This document shows positions 52,480 through 64,000 of a stretch of 64,000 nt of DNA, piece by piece (within the stretch, counting starts at the first letter, position 1; each line of letters begins with the position of its first letter). Under the pieces are notes generated by a model that saw only the letters and a program-made list of their open reading frames with translations, had not been told where the DNA came from and did no database searches. The stretch is from Gymnothorax reevesii (Eukaryota > Chordata > Actinopteri > Anguilliformes > Muraenidae), in contig CM056583.1 in NCBI GenBank assembly GCA_029721435.1, forward strand, positions 58,928,120 through 58,992,119, given 5' to 3'. The position numbers and the translations under genes are program-made.

Positions 52480-52800
52480 AACTTTTGCTATGTTGTGTTG
52501 GTATGGGAATCCTAGTGTCAAGGCCAGAACTGCTCTCTCTAAAATTGTGAAGGTCAGCAGTAAAATCCTGGGTCTCCAGCTAAGCAGCCTCACTGACCTG
52601 TAAAACAGGCAGGTGGTGAGAAAGGCAAAATCCAGCCTATCAGTCAGTGCCCATCCTCTCCACTGAGTTTCAGCTTTTACCTTCTGGTTCCAGCTTTAGA
52701 TTTCTGGCAATTAAGTGCAACAGACACAAGTTCTCTTTTGTTCCCTCTGCCATTTCCCTTCTGAACTCAGAGTGGGAAGGAAGACAGAACTAGTGGTGAT
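52480..52800 (+). mobile_element. LINE 3'-terminal ORF2 scrap
   Basis: The plus strand from about 52499 reads WYGNPSVKARTALSKIVKVS, SKILGLQLSSLTDL, stop, then RQVVRKAKSSLS, the C-terminal tail typical of fish non-LTR retrotransposons. Several stops follow. It lies between two Tc1-type copies. Confidence 0.65.
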
Positions 52801-53260
52801 GTTGTATTTTTACAACCTCAAGCAATTCCAAAGAAGTTGGGGTGCTGTGTAAACTGTAAATAGAAACAGAATGCAATGATTTGCACATCTCATAAACCCA
52901 CATTTTACTCACAATGGAACATAGACGACATATCAGATGTTGAAAGTGAGACATTGTACTATTTCATGAAAAATATTAGCTCATTTTGAATTTGATTGCA
53001 GTAACACATATCAAGAAAGTTGGGAGAGGGGCAACAAAAGACTGGTAAAGTAACTTGTTCTAATTTTAAAAAAAAACAGCCAGAGGAGCATTTTGCGACT
53101 AATTACGTTAATTGGCCACAGGTCAGTAACATGATTGGGTATAAGAAGAGCATTTTAGAGAGGCAGAGTCTCTCAGAAGTAAAGATGGATCGAGATTCAC
53201 CAATCTGCAAAAAACTGCATCTAATAATTGTAGGACAATTTCAGAAAAATTTTCCTCAAT

Positions 53261-53800
53261 TGTCATGGTTTGGGAGGTGTGTCTGTGTTTTGGACTTTTC
53301 TTTCAGGCTCTCGTCCCGGGACGATATCGAATTCCTTTTCAATTGGATTCTTTATCCAACTGGCTGATTGGGCGGCGCCTCCTCAGGCTCTATGTAAGCC
53401 GAAAGTCCACCACGCCTCCCTCATTAGAGAGTCTGTTTGTGGTTAAGCACTTTAGCCGAAGATATCTGTAGTAAGGATTTATGTGACTTTGTATCTTCTC
53501 ATTATTATAGGAGTTTAGGAGTTTCTATCCCTCTAGGGATATTCCTTTTTCTTCTCTATTCTTTGTGTCGCACTATTTTAGGTGCCTTGTTTTTTCTCGG
53601 CTCCCGAGATACTTCTCCTTTTTTCTCTCTCGCTTTGCTTCCGTTTTGTCAGATATTTGGATGTCCTTTTTTTTTGGAAGTGCGAGGATATTCCCAGTCG
53701 AATGGTCTGTATTATTCTCTGTATTTGCATTGTGTTCGTGCTGCTCTATTTCCCTCTCGCTGCTGCAGTTGGCCTCTCAATTCTACCGGCCATTAAATCA
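53261..53800 (+). mobile_element. LTR-like insertion (TGTCATGG..ATCA)
   Basis: About 540 bp starting TGTCATGGTTTGGGAGG and ending near CCATTAAATCA, interrupting the Tc1-type sequence exactly there. Pyrimidine-rich, with GGCGCCTCCTCAGGC and CTCTATGTAAGCCGAAAG. Size and TG..CA ends fit a solo LTR. A target duplication is not clear, so the ends are approximate. It differs from the LTR at 42345. Confidence 0.5.
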
Positions 53801-54395
53801 TTGTAAAATTGTGAAGACTTTGAATCTAAAGTACCTAATATTATCAAAAGATTCAGAGAATCTGGAGAAATCTCTGTGCGCAAGGGATAAGTACAAGGTT
53901 AGTGTTGGATGCTTGTGATCTTTGGGCCTCCAGATGGCACTGCATTAAAAACAGTCATGATTCTGAACTGGAATTCACTGCATTGGCTCAGACACTTCCA
54001 GAAATCATTGTCTGTGAACACAATTCACCCTGCAATCTACAAATTCAAACTAAAGCTGCATCATGCAAAGAAGAAGTCGTATGCGAACACAATCCAGAAA
54101 TGTCGCAGTACTCTCTGGGCCAAAGTTCATTTTAAATGGACGGAGGCAGAATTGAAAACTGTTTTGTGGTCAGATTAATCAAAATTTGAAATACTTTTTG
54201 GAAACCGTGGATGCCATGTTGTGCGGTCTAAAGAGGAGAGGGACCGTCCAACTTGTTATCAGCACACAGTTCAAAAGCCTACATCTTTGATGGTATCAGG
54301 TTGCATTAGAGCCTATGGCATGGGAAGCTTACACATCTGGAAAGGCATTATCAATGCTGAAAAGTACATAGGGGTTTTACAACAATGTATGCTGC

Positions 54396-54628
54396 AAAAC
54401 CAAAAAAGTAAGATCCGCACACCAGAAAATTGCTCCAATAAAAACTTTTATATATGTCACCACATAAGTGACGTTTCGTGACGTCACGTATGTGGTGACT
54501 TATATTCAGTTTTCTACTGGAGCAATTTTTTGGTGTGCAGATTTTCCTTTTTTGGTTTTCCAGTCATATTTTTGTCCAGCACCCAGACTTTTTCTTTTGT
54601 TTGGATGGGCATGTTTTTGTGAATTTCC
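54396..54628. mobile_element. Foldback insertion with a TGACGTCA core
   Basis: Outer arms CAAAAAAGTAAGATCCGCAC (54401) and GTGTGCAGATTTTCC (54533) mirror each other with few mismatches. Inner arms GTCACCACATAAGTGACG (54456-54473) and CGTCACGTATGTGGTGAC (54482-54499) fold tightly. The centre contains TGACGTCA (54479-54486). Host sequence on either side (AACAATGTATGCTG, AACAATATATGCTC) is repeated, suggesting a target duplication of about 14-16 nt. Confidence 0.65.
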
Positions 54629-55199
54629 AAAACAATATATGCTCCCATCCAGACATCATTTTCAGGGAAGTCCTTGCATATTTCAGAAAAACAATGCCAA
54701 ACCACATACCGCATCCATTACAACAGCATGGCTTCGCAGTAGAAGAGTCTAAGTGCTGAACTGGCCTACCTGCATTCCAGACCAATCGCTAAAAGAAAAC
54801 ATTTGGCGCATCATAAAATGAAAAATCCAGCAAAGAAGACCCAAGACTGTTGAGCAGTATGAAACTTACATCTGACAAGAATAGGACGACATTCCTTCAC
54901 CAAAACTTCAGCAATTGGTCTCCTCACTTCCCAGATGTTACAGATTGTTGTTAAAAGAAGGAGGGATACTGAACAATGGTAAACATGGCCCTATCCCCGC
55001 TTTTTTGAGATGTGTTGCTACCATCAAAGTCAAAATGAGGTTTTTTTTAATGAAAGTATAAAATGTCTCGCTTTGAACATCTGATATGCTGTGTATGTTC
55101 TATTGTGAATAAAATTTCAGTTTATGAGGTGTGTAAATCATCGTATTTATTTATATTTTACACAGCATCCCACTTTTTTGAATTGGAGTTGTATTTAAT

Positions 55200-55345
55200 T
55201 ATTATTATCTTTTTTTTTTTATCCAGTCACCCACCATTCTGCCCATCCCTTCTGTAATGTTCTGTATTGTCCTGTGTTGTTTCAGTACTGTATGCCTTGC
55301 TGCATAACAAATTTCCCTCTGGGGACATAAATAAAGTTGAGTTGA
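55200..55345 (+). repeat. LINE 3' tail
   Basis: CAAATTTCCCTCTGGGGAC followed by ATAAATAAAGTTGAGTTG is the standard 3' end of fish L2/Rex-type LINEs. Only the tail is present. Confidence 0.6.
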
Positions 55346-56197
55346 ATGAAGTTGAGAGTGTTTGAGGGTCATCAAGGTGTTTTATTTTTAATTTTTGCCT
55401 GATGAGATGCAAGCTTTTATGTTTCTCTTGGTTATCGGTGGATTTCACCTTGCAGTTCTCCCTTGGATATCATTTTCCCAGTCTCTTCCTTGTGGCAGGA
55501 TCATGAATGATGACCCCATCTGAGGCAAGGGTGGGCTGCAGTTTATTGTCTTTTCATCTGAGTCCCTTTTTGGCTTCAGAGGTAAGTTGTTAATTAGCTT
55601 TTTAAAAATTTTGGTTGGCTGGCGACCATTTTGAAAACTCACAACTGTTCCACATTTTTTCCATTTGGAGACAATGGCTTGTGGTGGCATTCCAGAGCCT
55701 TTGAGATTGCTTTACTAAACCCTTTTCAGGCTGATATATTCCAATAACTTTAATTTTCATGTCTTTGGGAATTTGTTTTGATCACTGCATTGTCTGGAAC
55801 TTGCTGCCTAAAAGTATTGCACAGGGGTAATTTTCTACCTTTCAACCTCCGTCAGATCGCTAGAAAGATTCAGTGTAAGTTATAATTATATCAGTCATGG
55901 TTAGTAAATGAGCCTGAGTGTGTCTACTCCAATTAAGTCCAATTACTAATTTCACTGCTGGTTTAATTAAGGGAGCAATTACCTTTTCATACAGGGCTGG
56001 TTCATGTTGGATTTCCCTTCAAGAAATGATATTATCATTTAATATTTACTTATTTTGATTTAATCATTTAGTGTTTACTCAAGTTGCCTTTGTATCAATT
56101 TTAATTTTATCTGAGGATCTGAAACAGTTAAGGGTGCCAAATGAGCAAAAACTGTAGTAATAAGGAAGGGGGCAAATACTTTTTCAGGACTGTGAAC
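55346..56197 (-). mobile_element. Tc1-type element, truncated
   Basis: Minus-oriented copy of the 27-kb Tc1 type. Reverse-strand frames show FKNGRQPTK-like and MILPQGRDWENDIQGRTAR pieces (55445-55690). The right end GGGGGCAAATACTTTTTCAG is at about 56168-56187. The distal half of the transposase is missing. Confidence 0.65.
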
Positions 56198-57129
56198 CGA
56201 CTGTTCACTTTACCACCTACTGAATTGGACCCCATTTTTCTTTCAAAACTGCATGTATTCCTCTTCTTTGTTCATTGCTTCATGTTTGAGGGATTACTTA
56301 CATAAAGAGTGGTAATACACATTATCTAATCAAAGTGAAAACAAATTTAAAATCAGAATATGCTTTTTTTGGTGCGAGTGTGGACTCAAAGCCAGTAAAA
56401 TGAATCAGTTCTTTGATAATGAAGAATTCAATACTGTATTAGCAGAAGCAAGCTGCTAATATATAGGGAAAAATATGAAATTACTTAAACAAAAGCATTC
56501 AACAACTTCAATTGATCAAGATGTAGACAGGCTGAAAGCATATGCACTGGGAAAAACAGTCTGAGGACCACTGATATCACTCCTGATGTATTACAGCGTA
56601 GAGAGTTATTACCACTTTGTAAGATGACTCATATGCAAAGGTTTAAATATGGAAGTAGTTTGGTCTTGAGGAATCTTACACATCAGCAATTGCTCTACAT
56701 CTGGCGCCCCCTATTGGCCATGTGTAACTTAGGCCCTGTGATATCAAAATCTAAAAGTTCACAGACGTCATGCAATAGAAAGATTTTAAGAGCAGCCTGG
56801 TATTAGTTATATAGACCACCCTTTGCCCCATCAGTTTTAGTAGGCTGGGGCATGGCCAGATAGATTAATACTACAAACTCAGAATAATACTTTTGAATAG
56901 GGTATTGCCAGCTAGGAAGCTGTTCCTGAAGTGTTACCAAAAAGTAGTAGACCTGGGGTGAAAAATCCTGTCATTCTGCATTTTGGGCCATATTGGCAGA
57001 TAAATGTACCTGGTCAAGTGATTAGGGTGCACCTGAAGTTCTGTTCATAGCAACTATTCAGAACTGTCTGATTATCTCCAATATTAGGAGTTATTTTCAT
57101 GTTAATTGGTTTATAGTGTTGGGGGAGCT
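56198..57129. other. Intergenic, no feature seen
   Basis: No repeat ends, tandem arrays or coding similarity recognised. Confidence 0.45.
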
Positions 57130-57490
57130 TTGTCCTTCAGTGTTGTGGGTAATATCTCAGCGGCCTGCAACAAAATGCGCTGTAATACTGAGGTCCAGAG
57201 CCAAAATCCAGATCATGGACAATGGACAGTTCTGCAGTGTGGAGTTTGCATGTTATCCTTGTGTCCTCATGGGTTTCTGCTGGGTAACTCAGATTGCTCC
57301 CGCAGTCCAAAGGCATGTAGTTGGCAAAGCCTGAAGTGACTTTGTATGAATGTGCGAGTGAGCAGTGAAGGACCCCTGTCATGGTTTGTTGGATTGTTTA
57401 GGCTATATTCCCACCTGTATTCCAGTGTATGCTGGGACATGTTTCAGCCCTGCAGCTCAGAATAAGTGCGATAGTTAATCATTGGATGGA
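57130..57490 (+). repeat. Degenerate SINE (GGATGGAT family)
   Basis: Weak but collinear with 13576-13936: GTGTGGAGTTTGCATG, CCCGCAGTCCAAAGGCATG, then GTGCGAGTGAGCAG and CATTGGATGGATTGG at the end. Confidence 0.6.
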
Positions 57491-59330
57491 TTGGTTAGGT
57501 TAAAGCCACAGGTAAGCTGTCTGTCTGGTGCTAAAACTCAACTTAACCAGCATTTCTTAGTATCTCTGACTCTTCTACTTGCAGACGAGTTTGTTTTTAA
57601 TGAAGTAATTGTCCATTACTTGAATCATGTCCATGAAGCTTTCTCTGTTAATAATACCCCATTTAATTTTCAAATGTATTTTCCCTCTATTTCTCCTGTG
57701 CAATGACACAGCTCCATGTTGAATGGCAGAGAGGGACTAATCATTTTTAAATATTGAAGCCGCATTCCACCTTAGAGATGGTGATAATCCCCCATGTGGT
57801 GCAGCAGTGGCAATCTACCCCCTGCCTGCACATGAAAAACAACTGCATGTGTCACCTTCCTATGTGGGAGGGACCACAGAGACCAAGGGATCAAGAGCAG
57901 ACATGACCTGCACTCCCCATCGCCACTAATGCTTGGGCAACTCCACGAGCCACACTCCTTGAATCCAACAGTCAATAACCTCTGACCTAATGGAATGGTT
58001 GTTACTGGCTGTGGTTGTGTCTTCATAAAAAGGCCCTGCATAGTGCAGCATGTGATATTGTTTCTTTATTTTGTGCCATACTTGCACATGGTCCCTGGCA
58101 CTCCCCTCTCTCCTTGCTTTTGGCAGAATAAGAAAATAAATAGGTTTTATATTTTTCAAAAAGAGGAAATCAAATGCATTTTAAAGTTTAATACACAGCT
58201 AACAACCCATACTACTATCAACTCAACAGCTATATATGTCAAATGAATGATAAAAGTGTAATCCTTATGACAAACCAAACTGTCCTGTCATTCCAAACTA
58301 TGACGACAACTGGCCACACTAATTTCCACAAGCCGACTGAAACAGACAAGCCCTTCAAAGAAATGTCACAAAATGGCACAAGAGATGCAACAAAACTGGA
58401 TGTCACCAGTATTCACTTGATGATTCTTCAGTCATCCTGACAACTTCAGAATCTGGATGGGTTTTATTAACTACAGCATGGTTGTTCCATGGGTGTTGCC
58501 ATACTGGATAAGTAAGTTAGACCATTCTTCCACTGCCTTGCTCTGGCTTTCTGGATGTTTTGTTACCTTGGGGCCTACTTTTACACACACAGATCACAGG
58601 CTAGATCTGAATTAATTTAGTTTTGCACTCAACGGATCTGAACCTTATTTCCAATTTCCTGTGTCAAACTTAATAAACATAAAAGTTTAGTTAGACAACT
58701 TTTGCTCTGAGGAGCTCAATTATTTGACTTATTTCCATACACAACTTGTGAGCAAAGAGTTGACCTACGTGGCAACGCATGTTAATACTAAGCAGTTGCA
58801 GAAACATTGGAATTGACAACATGCTGTTATAACTTTATCTCCATCCAGCCACTGTGGTGAGCCAACCTATGCTAATGAATAGGATTTCTGCAGACATTCC
58901 CTCATGCACTGGCAGAAAAATTACCCAACTTGACCTGCAACCTTGAGCTTGAAGTAGCAGGGAAGATGAATGGATGGGAGTGATGACATTGAGATCCAGG
59001 TTTTAAAAGATACAAAAAAAAAAAACTTGCAAGACAAAAGGAGTTCCAAGGGTAGATTTTCTGTAATGCTTTTCCTCAAAAATTCTCAGTGTTCCAAAGC
59101 TAATGCATTCAAATACCAGGACTGATTGCTACAATAACATTGGGATGTTCAGTTAATTCCTTATTAATGGCATTCATGTTTGTGATCATACACATTACAT
59201 TTTTTTGTGCTTGGATGCCCTTGTGCATGCATTCCAAAAATACTGCATCTTGGTGTACTGTCAGAGCCACAGGGCAAATAATGTGAAGTTAGGTCCATAA
59301 ATATTTGGACAGAGACAGAATAGAATAGTG
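57491..59330. other. Intergenic, no clear feature
   Basis: No terminal repeats or domains recognised. Short ORFs on both strands look random. Confidence 0.45.
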
Positions 59331-60615
59331 ATGGTGCGATCAGGAACCAGTCGCGAGAACAAAGTAATGCAGTTGATCTGATTTTATTAATAAGGGGGCG
59401 GAAAACCCCGCAGGGCAGAAGGCAAAGGTACAAAGTCCACACTCCAAAAATCACAATCCAGTTGGGCAAAAATAGAGACAAAAACCAGGGCAGCAATCAC
59501 AGTACTCGTGGTCGGACAAAAATGGGTTTGGTTCACTGCGCAGGTATATCAGAGAAGCCAAGCCAAAATCCAATGGGCGTAATCCAAACCGTAACTAGGG
59601 CAGCAATCATAGATCTCGTGGTCGGGCAGAAAAGGGTAAAAAAACACAGGTGCAACAATAAATCCAAAATCACAAAGCCAAAAATTGAAAAGTCGGACAG
59701 TCCAGTCAGAAGAGAATCACTTAGAGAACAAGGCGGAATGAAGGTGGCACAAGCAAACTGAGAGAAACAATCTGACAAGAAAGTGCTGTGAAAAGACTCC
59801 TAATGTACACTCCAGGGGAATCACATGCTACCAGAACACAGGTGCTGGAAATGAGACTAATTACAAAGGAGGGAACAGAAGGGAGAAGCTAATCACATAA
59901 AATAGGCAAAAGCCAAAACGCGGACAGGGATCACGAGACAATCCTATAGACAAACATACGGCTCCAGTCAAGGAGTTCTAACGTGCATACATAATGAGAG
60001 AAAGGACAGCGCAAGCAAGTGTGGAGAATCCACAGAAATGCAGCAGAGAAGATTAGGGAAAGACAAGGGGCAGAGACTAGAACAGGGCGAGTGCTGAGAG
60101 CTTGTTAATCAATTAGTAAGGGCAGCTATACAATCCCGAGTGCTCGTTAGTAAGTTAGTATTATATACAATGTTAGTTTGTGTTAGTAACTCTAGCAAAA
60201 TAACAAACTGTTAGTCTGGGTTAGTAAAATAGAAAAGCAAGATGAAGAAAGCAAACGAGATTGGAAGGAAGGCTGAAATCCAGAAACCATTAAATCACCC
60301 GAAGACTGGCACGCAAAACCGGTGCTGTGAGCTGTGACAAGACGAGACCAGACAGGGGGAGACAAAGTGCAATGCATGGTGGAAAGCAAAACATGGACCA
60401 GAATAACTATGGTAAAAATTAAAACATGGAAAAAATAAACTGAGACGATACATAAATAAATCAAAGTAACCAAATCCCAATACACAATACAAAGAATAGT
60501 CAGACATTGCAAAAATCCAAATATACACATGGCAAACAGATCATGGGCATGGCAGAGCAGAACAAAGACATGGCAAGGCAGGGCAGAGACATGGCAAACA
60601 GGCAGAATCACAACA
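59331..60615 (-). mobile_element. Gypsy-like LTR region, minus orientation
   Basis: From about 59757 to 60615 the reverse strand is homologous to the LTR at 42345-43146. Matching phrases include AGAACTCCTTGAC, AGTCTTTTCACAGC and a TTCGGGTGATTTAA block. The part at 59331-59756 has repeated AGGGCAGCAATCA and TCGTGGTCGG phrases about 110 nt apart, perhaps the untranslated leader beside the LTR. No gag or pol frame was found. Confidence 0.5.
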
Positions 60616-60960
60616 AGAATAGAAAAACTTTATTGTCTGTACCGAGTAAAAACAGAAATTTGTCTCTTGAGATGGCTCCAAAGGGCAAAAATCAATTAAA
60701 CAATTAAAATCAACACCCAGACGTTAGAAACACTCTTAAAACACACACCACAATGGAGGAAATAAATAATATAAATGAAATCATAGTACAATCTATTTTG
60801 TATTATTTAGGACAGTTATTGCAGAGGGGATGAAAGATTTCTTGTAAATGTTTTTCCGGGCCAATGGGGTTCTGTAGTGCCTGCCTGATAAAACGATTTT
60901 CATTCTTTTAGTTTTTTTTTAAATCACCACAACGGATTTTGAAAAGAAACAATTCAGATG
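60616..60960 (-). repeat. LINE 3' tail, minus orientation
   Basis: AACTTTATTGTCTGTACC and AGAAATTTGTCTCTTGAG are the reverse complement of a LINE tail. Up to about 60900 the sequence (GCAGAGGGGATGAAAGATTT, TCTGTAGTGCCTGCCTGA) fits the C-terminal part of a fish LINE ORF2 on the minus strand, decayed. Confidence 0.5.
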
Positions 60961-61096
60961 TGTGACAGCCCTGTACAGAGCAATCAGAACTGAAGTGCAG
61001 GCCAGAATCCAGTTCACAGGTTTTATTGAAACTCGTGGTCATACAATCTGTTTTTTTTTTTCTTGTGCAGTACATCATGGCAAACCTGGAATAGTA

Positions 61097-62415
61097 CAAA
61101 CCTCAATTCCAATGAATTTGGGACGTTGTGTAAAACGTGATTAAAAACAGCATACAATGATTTGCAAATCCTTTTTGACCTATATTCAATTGAGCATTCT
61201 ACAAATGCAAGATATTTAATTTTCAAACTGATAAACTTAATTGTTTTTTTTTTTTTTTTTTGAAATATTCACTAATTTTGAATTTGATGCCTGCAATGTT
61301 CCTAAAAAAGCTGGGACAGAGGCACGTTTACCACTGTGTTACATCACCTTTCCTTTTAACAACACTCAATAAGCATTTGGGAACTGTAGACACTGATTGT
61401 AGAAGCTTTGTGGGTGGAATTCTTTCCCATTCTTGCTGGATATACAGCTTCAGTTGTTCAACAGTCTGGGATCTCCGTTGTTGTATTTTGCGCTTTATAA
61501 TGCACCACATATTTTCAATGGGAGACAGGTCTAGACTGCAGGCAGGCCAGTCTATTACCCACACTCTCTTACAATGAAGCCACGCTGTTGTAACACGCGC
61601 AGAGAGTAGCTTGGCATTGTCTTGCTGAAATAAGTAGGGATGGCCCTGAAAAGGGTGTTGCTTTGATGGCAGCATATGTTGCTCCAAAACCTGTATGTAC
61701 CTTTTAGTTTTATTTGTACTTTCACAGATGTGCAAGTTACCCATGTCATTGGCACAAACACATCCCTATACCATCACAGATGCAGGCTTTAGAACTTTGC
61801 ACTAATAACAATCTGGATGGTCCTTTTCCTCTTTAGCCTGGAGGACACAACATCAATTATTTCCTAAAACAATTTAAACAGTTGACTCCTCAGACCACAG
61901 CACACTTTTCCACCTTGCGTCAGTCCATCTCAGATGAGCTTGGGCACAGAGAAGCCAGCAACATTTCTGGGAGTTGATATATGGCTTTCACTTTGCATGG
62001 TAGAGTTTTAACTTGCACTAGTAGATGTAGCGACGAACTGCGTTAACTGTCAATGGTTTTCCAAAGTGTCCTTGAGCCCACATGGTGATATTCTTTACAG
62101 AATGATGTCGGTTCTTAATGCAGTGCCACCTGAGGGACCGGCGGTCACAGGCATTCAATTTTGGTTTTCGGCTTTGCTGCTTACATGCAGAGATTTCTCC
62201 GGATTCTCTGAATCTTCTGATGATATTGATCAAATTCAAAATAAGTGAATATTTCCAAAAAAAAAAAACAATAGATTTTATCAGTTTGAACATTAAATAT
62301 CTTGTCTTTGTAATGTACTCAATTGAATATAGGTTGAAAAGGATTTGCATATCATTGTATTCTGTTTTTATTCATGTTTTACACAACCTCCCAACTTCAT
62401 TGGAATTGGGGTTTG
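61097..62415 (-). mobile_element. Tc1/mariner-type transposon, 1319 bp, best preserved copy
   Basis: TA on both sides (61095-61096, 62416-62417). Ends CAAACCTCAATTCCAATG and CATTGGAATTGGGGTTTG are near-perfect inverted repeats. Minus-strand transposase pieces are long: FRESGEISA, NITMWAQGHFGKPLTVNAVR (62018-62350), and a 138-codon frame (61328-61744) with HPYLFQQDNAKLLSARVTTA (second catalytic Asp) and DWPACSLDLSPIENMW (third acidic residue, Glu), the DDE order of the family. Frameshifts between the pieces make it a pseudogene. Confidence 0.85.
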
Positions 62416-62417
62416 TA

Positions 62418-63040
62418 AGAAAGTTCAGGCGATTAGTCAAAACCAGGAAATCTGCTCTATAATCACAAAAAGAAAATCCGAATCAAAAATGTCAAATCAG
62501 AAATTAGACATGTGTAATTAGAAAAACACTAGGATAAGGACTAGAAACGTGAACCAGGGACCAAAAGAAAAAAAGAAAAAAACCCGTAACCACAAGGAAC
62601 TCAGAAAACAAGAAAACCGCTTGCAAGAAAGACACTCCGAAAAGGCTTAACAAACTTTCAATTTGGATAAGGCAAGAAGAGGAATATAAAGAGAAGCAGA
62701 GTGACCAATTGCATGGGGAACAGGTGTGGGGATCACAGAAGCATGCAGGGAAGTGTAGTTACAAATGGTGAGACAATCTAACAACACTGAATGTGGGTCA
62801 GTGCGTGTGAGTGAGTAAAAACAGAAAGCACGTGGCAGCAGGGGAAACACTAGACAAATACATGGATGCACTAGACTAAACATATTAACACGAGAAATGA
62901 TAAATATGCATACAAAAGCACAATAACACAGAACTAATCAGATTCAGATCCTGTGCATGAAGTGAAGACATTCAACTTCAATTTGAGTTTTTTCTTCAAA
63001 AATATTCTCTGAATCATGTATGAATTACACCCATTACATG
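62418..63040. other. Intergenic, possibly LTR-derived
   Basis: A-rich stretch (62540-62600), then GAACAGGTGTGGGGATCACA and GCAGGGAAGTGTAGTTAC, phrases reminiscent of gypsy-like LTR neighbourhoods on the minus strand. No boundary or frame can be shown. Confidence 0.3.
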
Positions 63041-63990
63041 TGCAGCCTCTTCAGTTTTATGAGCTCAAAAATAATTGAACAAACTTACATAATCAATAAT
63101 TACATTTTCATTTTTAATACTTGCTGGCAAAGCCTTTGCGTCAATGACTGTCCAAAGTCTGGAACCAATAGACATCACTACACACTGGATTTCTTCTCTG
63201 GTGATGCTCTGCCTGGCATTCACTGCATCTGGCTTCAGTTCCTGTCTTGTTGGGGTGTTTTGCCTTCACCAAATGAAATGCATGCTCAATTGGATTCAGG
63301 TCATATGATGGACTCGTCCATGGTAGAACATTCCACTTCTTTGCCCTAAAAAAGATGTTCCTGTTTTTTCTGCTTGCTCCCAAGTCACTTTCCATCTGCA
63401 TCGTGCAGCATTTTTCAATTACTTCTGATGCATTTAGCTTAATCTAAGCATATGATTTAACCCTACATAATTTGGAATTCATCCTCCAGTTTTTTTTCTA
63501 GAGTTTCATCACAAGTAGATAAAAAGACCCAGCTCAATTAGCTGCCATGCATGCCCATATTTAACCATTCTTCACAGATGAGGTAATATGGTTCAGATAA
63601 TGAGCAGTTTCTCCCCTTCTTGATATCCTTGACTTCTTACTTTCTGATCTCTGTGTCACTTGTCTATAGAATATTGTTCCAGAACTTTTTTTTTTTTTGG
63701 GGGGGGGAACATTACCAATATTTTGAATGTTAAACACAACCCTCTGTTTTTAATCTGGTGACGTGTTACTGTTGTATGTTAATCTGGCATTACTGGCACT
63801 GACAACTCTTTGGATTTCATATTTAGAGTTAACAGAGTTAACAAATTCCAAATGAAAATGTTACTCTTGAAATCAAGATGAGACCTTTCATGCGTCTGCT
63901 TTTCAATAAAATTAGTAGGGAATAAAAAAGAGCTAGTCATGGAACAGCAAAGCAACCCATTGCCCAAATACTTTTGGTCCCTAAAAAGGA
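63041..63990 (-). mobile_element. Tc1-like transposon, deleted copy at the window edge
   Basis: The left end AGCTCAAAAATAATTGAAC and right end CCCAAATACTTTTGGTCCC belong to a known fish Tc1 family. The minus strand reads KKWNVLPWTSPSYDLNPIEH (63270-63340), holding the DLNPIEH catalytic-Glu motif, and AFHLVKAK. At about 0.95 kb and with several breaks it cannot encode a full transposase. Confidence 0.7.
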
Positions 63991-64000
63991 GGAGTTGTTT

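Larger units (their letters stand above)
52812..55191 (+). mobile_element. Tc1/mariner-type element with two nested insertions
   Basis: TA-flanked (52810-52811, 55192-55193). The left end is CAACCTCAAGCAATTCC and the right end TTTTTTGAATTGGAGTTG. Body fragments include MIGYKKSILERQSLSEVKM (53130-53190), antisense-free transposase traces around 54100-54350 (FKWTEAELKTVLWSD), and a tail to 54960. An LTR (53261-53800) and a foldback (about 54396-54628) split it. Without these the element would be about 1.6 kb, the family's usual size. Confidence 0.75.

Overview
This is 64 kb of nuclear DNA from a vertebrate, most likely a ray-finned fish. It holds one complete multi-exon gene (WDR70, + strand, 18 coding exons), one intronless claudin gene (claudin-23 type, - strand) and the 3' end of a small gene for a membrane protein with one EGF domain (+ strand). 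Most of the rest is repeat: many decayed Tc1/mariner elements of the teleost type, tRNA-derived SINEs ending in GGATGGATGG, LINE tails, gypsy-like LTR pieces and foldback MITEs. Exons are short, with GT..AG introns. Nothing suggests a bacterial or viral source.

Layout. 1-640: Tc1-like remnant. 641-23073: WDR70 from 5' flank to poly(A) signal. The 18 exons total 1947 nt and keep one frame across every junction, giving 648 residues. The largest intron (12624-18390) holds a SINE, two GC-rich hairpin-ended elements, a long inverted repeat, and a ~50-bp minisatellite split by a ~0.6-kb element with perfect inverted ends. 23074-30700: repeats, including a 1.67-kb Tc1-like element with TA flanks and a chimeric Tc1 copy. 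30701-33102: two phase-compatible exons and a poly(A) signal of the EGF/transmembrane gene. 33103-37300: mostly featureless. 37375-46146: nested Tc1, LTR and LINE debris. 47334-48110: claudin gene. 49114-64000: almost solid Tc1-family DNA with an LTR and a foldback inserted inside one copy, then another gypsy-like LTR region and two more Tc1-family elements.

The three genes share no visible pathway. WDR70 is a nuclear WD-repeat protein linked to chromatin and DNA-damage response, claudin-23 is a tight-junction protein, and the EGF protein is unassigned. No transposase frame is intact.

The most interesting non-genic signal is a set of five elements within 17 kb (7.3, 14.5, 14.8, 19.9 and 23.2 kb). 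They differ in sequence but share one design: a GC-rich hairpin at the left end, a partial copy of it at the right end, and a recurring internal motif like ATATCTCnnGAA followed by CCGATT and TCAAATTTGG. All calls come from reading the sequence; no database search was run.
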